Assembly (NCBI GenBank): GCA_013696425.1
Contig: JACCYP010000251.1
Location: forward strand, 1-14,202
Direction of reading: 5' to 3'
DNA length: 14,202 nucleotides
Source of the DNA: Thermoleophilaceae bacterium
GTDB taxonomy: Bacteria; Actinomycetota; Thermoleophilia; Solirubrobacterales; Thermoleophilaceae
The notes under the pieces were generated by a model. The model worked only from the letters and a program-made list of their open reading frames with translations, did not search any database and was not told where the DNA came from. This document shows positions 12,384 through 14,202 of this stretch, in pieces (within the stretch, counting starts at the first letter, position 1; every line of letters begins with the position of its first letter). The position numbers were made by a program, and so were the translations under genes.

Positions 12384-13283
12384 GTGAAGGCCCTCCTCAT
12401 CGACTCCCTCGGGGCTGTGCCACGAGTCGGAGAAGCCCCTGAGCCTTCTGGAGAGGACGTGGTGCGGGTTCTCGCGGGCACCTTGAACCCGATCGACCTC
12501 TCCGTGGCCGCCGGGCGCTATCCGCTGAAGCCGACCGAGTTCCCCTACGTCGCCGGCAAGGAGGGTGCCGGAGAGCGGCCCGACGGCTCGCGGGTGTACT
12601 TCACCGCCGGCGGTGGGCACGGGCCAGGTGGCTCCTACGCCGAGCATTCCGCCGTCCTCGAGACCTACGACCTTCCCGCCGATGCCGATCCCGTCAGGGC
12701 CGCCGCGCTCGGCATCGCCGGGCTGGCGGGGTGGCTGGCCGTGGAGTGGCGCGGCGGCTTGCAGCAGGGCGAGCGGGTGCTCGTGCTCGGTGCCTCGGGT
12801 GCCGTCGGGCGGGTGGCGGTTCAGGCCGCGCGGGCGCTCGGTGCGGGGCGAATCGTCGGTGCCGCGCGAAAAACTGCAGCTATGGAGGACGTCGGTGCGG
12901 ACGCCGCCGTTTCACTCGGGTCCGCCGAGGAGATTCGCGACGCCTTCGACGGTGAGGGTCCCGACCTCATCATCGATCCGCTCTTCGGCCCTCCCCTGGT
13001 TGCCGCAGTGGACGCAGCGGCCTTCGGCGCCCGCATCGTGCAGCTGGGCCAGTCCGCCGGTCCCACCGCGGAGCTCGCGTCGGGGCCGATCCGCTCCAAG
13101 GGCCTCGAGATCCGCGGCCACTCGAACTTCATCGCCCCTCCGGACGTGCGGGAGGCCGCCTACCACCGTCTCCTGGAGGAGGTCACGATCGAGGTGGAAG
13201 AGGTGGCCCTCGACGACGCGCCAGAAGCCTGGAAGCGCCAGGAGGCCTCACCGGGCGGCAAGAAGCTCGTCCTCATCCCCTGA
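12384..13283 (+). CDS. Zinc-free MDR-superfamily oxidoreductase (quinone oxidoreductase-like)
   Basis: A 299-residue NAD(P)H-dependent reductase/dehydrogenase of the medium-chain superfamily. The GroES-like N-terminal half includes VRVLAGTLNPIDLSVAAGRY and FPYVAGKEGAGE. The nucleotide-binding half has VLVLGASGAVGRVAVQAAR, with the GASGAVG loop at residues 136-142. It contains no cysteine at all, so neither the catalytic nor the structural zinc site of alcohol dehydrogenases can exist; it belongs with quinone oxidoreductase or enoyl-reductase-like members. Substrate unknown. The GTG at 12384 begins KALLIDSLG, the usual start of this family, with AAGG four bases upstream; a TTG at 12360 would add eight residues. 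It lies on the opposite strand inside an otherwise conserved cdsA-dxr neighbourhood, so it was probably inserted, though its base composition looks native. Confidence 0.88.
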   Translation: MKALLIDSLGAVPRVGEAPEPSGEDVVRVLAGTLNPIDLSVAAGRYPLKPTEFPYVAGKEGAGERPDGSRVYFTAGGGHGPGGSYAEHSAVLETYDLPADADPVRAAALGIAGLAGWLAVEWRGGLQQGERVLVLGASGAVGRVAVQAARALGAGRIVGAARKTAAMEDVGADAAVSLGSAEEIRDAFDGEGPDLIIDPLFGPPLVAAVDAAAFGARIVQLGQSAGPTAELASGPIRSKGLEIRGHSNFIAPPDVREAAYHRLLEEVTIEVEEVALDDAPEAWKRQEASPGGKKLVLIP

Positions 13284-13288
13284 ATCTG

Positions 13289-13339
13289 GTCGCTGTGTTC
13301 GATTCGGGTCGCTATGCGACCCCTGAGCGACACAGCGGC
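13289..13339. terminator. Nested inverted repeats between convergent MDR gene and cdsA, possible bidirectional terminator
   Basis: Outer arms CGCTGTGT (13291-13298) and ACACAGCG (13330-13337), extendable by a G-U and a G-C pair, enclose a second perfect hairpin, GGGTCGC (13306-13312) with GCGACCC (13316-13322) and loop TAT. The structure fills nearly the whole 64-base gap between two gene ends, the expected site for a shared terminator. No T-run is present on either strand, so it is not a standard intrinsic terminator. Confidence 0.5.
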
Positions 13340-13347
13340 GAGCGAGA

Positions 13348-14202
13348 TCAGTAGCCGAGGACGGCGCTCGCCACGTAGTAGCCGACGACGGAGCTGAAGA
13401 AAAGGCCGTCGAGGCGATCGAGCACGCCGCCGTGGGCGCCGAAGAAGCGGCCGGTGTCCTTCACGTCGAGGTCGCGCTTGACGAGCGACTCGAAGAGGTC
13501 GCCGATCGGCGCGGCGATCGCCACGCAGAACCCGATCAGCAGCGCCTCCGGGCCGGCGAACCAATCGTGCTGGTAGGCGACGGCGAAGAGCCAGAACGCG
13601 AACGTGCCGCCGATGGTGCCGGCGATGAAGCCCTCGACGGTCTTGTTGGGCGAGATCAAGGGGGCGATCTGGCGCGATCCGTAGGCGCGCCCGCCGAAGT
13701 ACGCGGCGGTGTCGGCGATGAAGGTGCCGATGGCGATGTCGAGCACCAGGCCGCCGCCGTGGGGCAGCTCGCGCACGAGCACCATGTGGGCGATCGCCAT
13801 CCCGATCCAGGCGACGCCGAAGATCGTGGCCGCGAGGGACCACGTCACGTTGTCGCGCCGCGGGCGGAGCACGGCGAAGAAGAACGTGAGCGGGAGGGCC
13901 GCCACGAGCACCAGCACCATCTGGTCCTGGTCGCCGTAGAGCGCGGCGAGGACGAGCGCGGCCATCGCGATGAAGCCCGCGATGTTCACCGGCCTTCCCC
14001 GAGCCATCATCGTGTACAGCTCGTGCATCGCGATCAAGCCGAGTGCGATCAGCCCGAGCGCGAAGATCAACCCGCCCTGGGCGGTGATGAAGATCGCGAA
14101 CAGGATCGCGGGAATGGCGGCCCACACGCGGGCGCTGGTGTCGCCGCCGCGCCGGCGCCTGCGCGAGCGCGGGCGCGCCGGGCGATCCGAACGGTCCCGG
14201 GG
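13348..14202 (-). CDS. cdsA: Phosphatidate cytidylyltransferase, start beyond the window
   Basis: Makes CDP-diacylglycerol from phosphatidate and CTP, the precursor for the phosphatidyltransferase also encoded here. The protein is almost wholly hydrophobic helices and ends with the CdsA signature: SLVKRDLDVKD followed by HGGVLDRLD, about 45 to 20 residues before the C-terminus, with all signature positions matching. A GTG at 14127 could start a 259-residue protein. However, the frame stays open to the window edge, adding 25 residues (PRDRSDRPARPRSRRRRRGG and then DTSARV) that read like the basic cytoplasmic N-terminus common in actinobacterial CdsA. The true start is therefore probably outside the window. 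The stop is TGA at 13350-13348. It is upstream of dxr on the same strand but separated from it by the opposing MDR gene. Confidence 0.95.
   Translation of the reverse strand, partial: PRDRSDRPARPRSRRRRRGGDTSARVWAAIPAILFAIFITAQGGLIFALGLIALGLIAMHELYTMMARGRPVNIAGFIAMAALVLAALYGDQDQMVLVLVAALPLTFFFAVLRPRRDNVTWSLAATIFGVAWIGMAIAHMVLVRELPHGGGLVLDIAIGTFIADTAAYFGGRAYGSRQIAPLISPNKTVEGFIAGTIGGTFAFWLFAVAYQHDWFAGPEALLIGFCVAIAAPIGDLFESLVKRDLDVKDTGRFFGAHGGVLDRLDGLFFSSVVGYYVASAVLGY

Noticed and set aside
1..14202. CRISPR array, IS element, prophage, tRNA or toxin-antitoxin pair
   Set aside because: No direct repeat arrays, transposase or integrase motifs, tRNA cloverleafs or small toxin-like gene pairs were seen on either strand.

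Overview
The window is a compact, very GC-rich stretch of housekeeping genes. Strong third-position GC bias, frequent GTG/TTG starts and gene order point to an actinobacterium. A garA/odhI-like gene sits beside an ftsR-like MerR gene, and a short RsiG-like protein carries one copy of its motif. I infer a deep lineage such as Thermoleophilia (Solirubrobacter/Conexibacter-like); nothing in the window proves this. No tRNA, rRNA, CRISPR array, IS element or phage gene was seen, and no gene-free stretch exceeds 300 bases.

Most genes lie on the minus strand and read right to left. The right block (14202 to 6883) is cdsA (running off the right edge), dxr, rseP, a long-chain acyl-CoA synthetase and ispG. 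It covers CDP-diacylglycerol synthesis, two MEP isoprenoid steps and the site-2 protease, the classic bacterial cdsA-dxr-rseP(-ispG) neighbourhood. dxr and rseP share one base of a TGATG junction. A cysteine-free MDR oxidoreductase on the plus strand interrupts cdsA and dxr, and the acyl-CoA synthetase interrupts rseP and ispG.

The middle (4561 to 6779, plus strand) holds a Mn-type superoxide dismutase and a secreted clan GH-A-like glycoside hydrolase. They are separated by a perfect 18-bp intrinsic terminator whose T-run ends four bases before the hydrolase ATG.

The left block (4526 to 1, minus strand) is proS, a CDP-alcohol phosphatidyltransferase (pgsA-like), an 83-residue RsiG-like protein, a GarA/OdhI-like FHA protein with an added N-terminal zinc ribbon, an FtsR-like MerR regulator, apt and a partial SRPBCC gene. 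From the RsiG-like gene onward, genes abut or are separated by only a few bases, implying one transcript and translational coupling. The point of greatest interest is this run: a predicted c-di-GMP-binding anti-sigma protein, a predicted phospho-switch of 2-oxoglutarate metabolism and a predicted cell-division regulator in one operon, possibly linking second messenger, nitrogen/carbon status and division.
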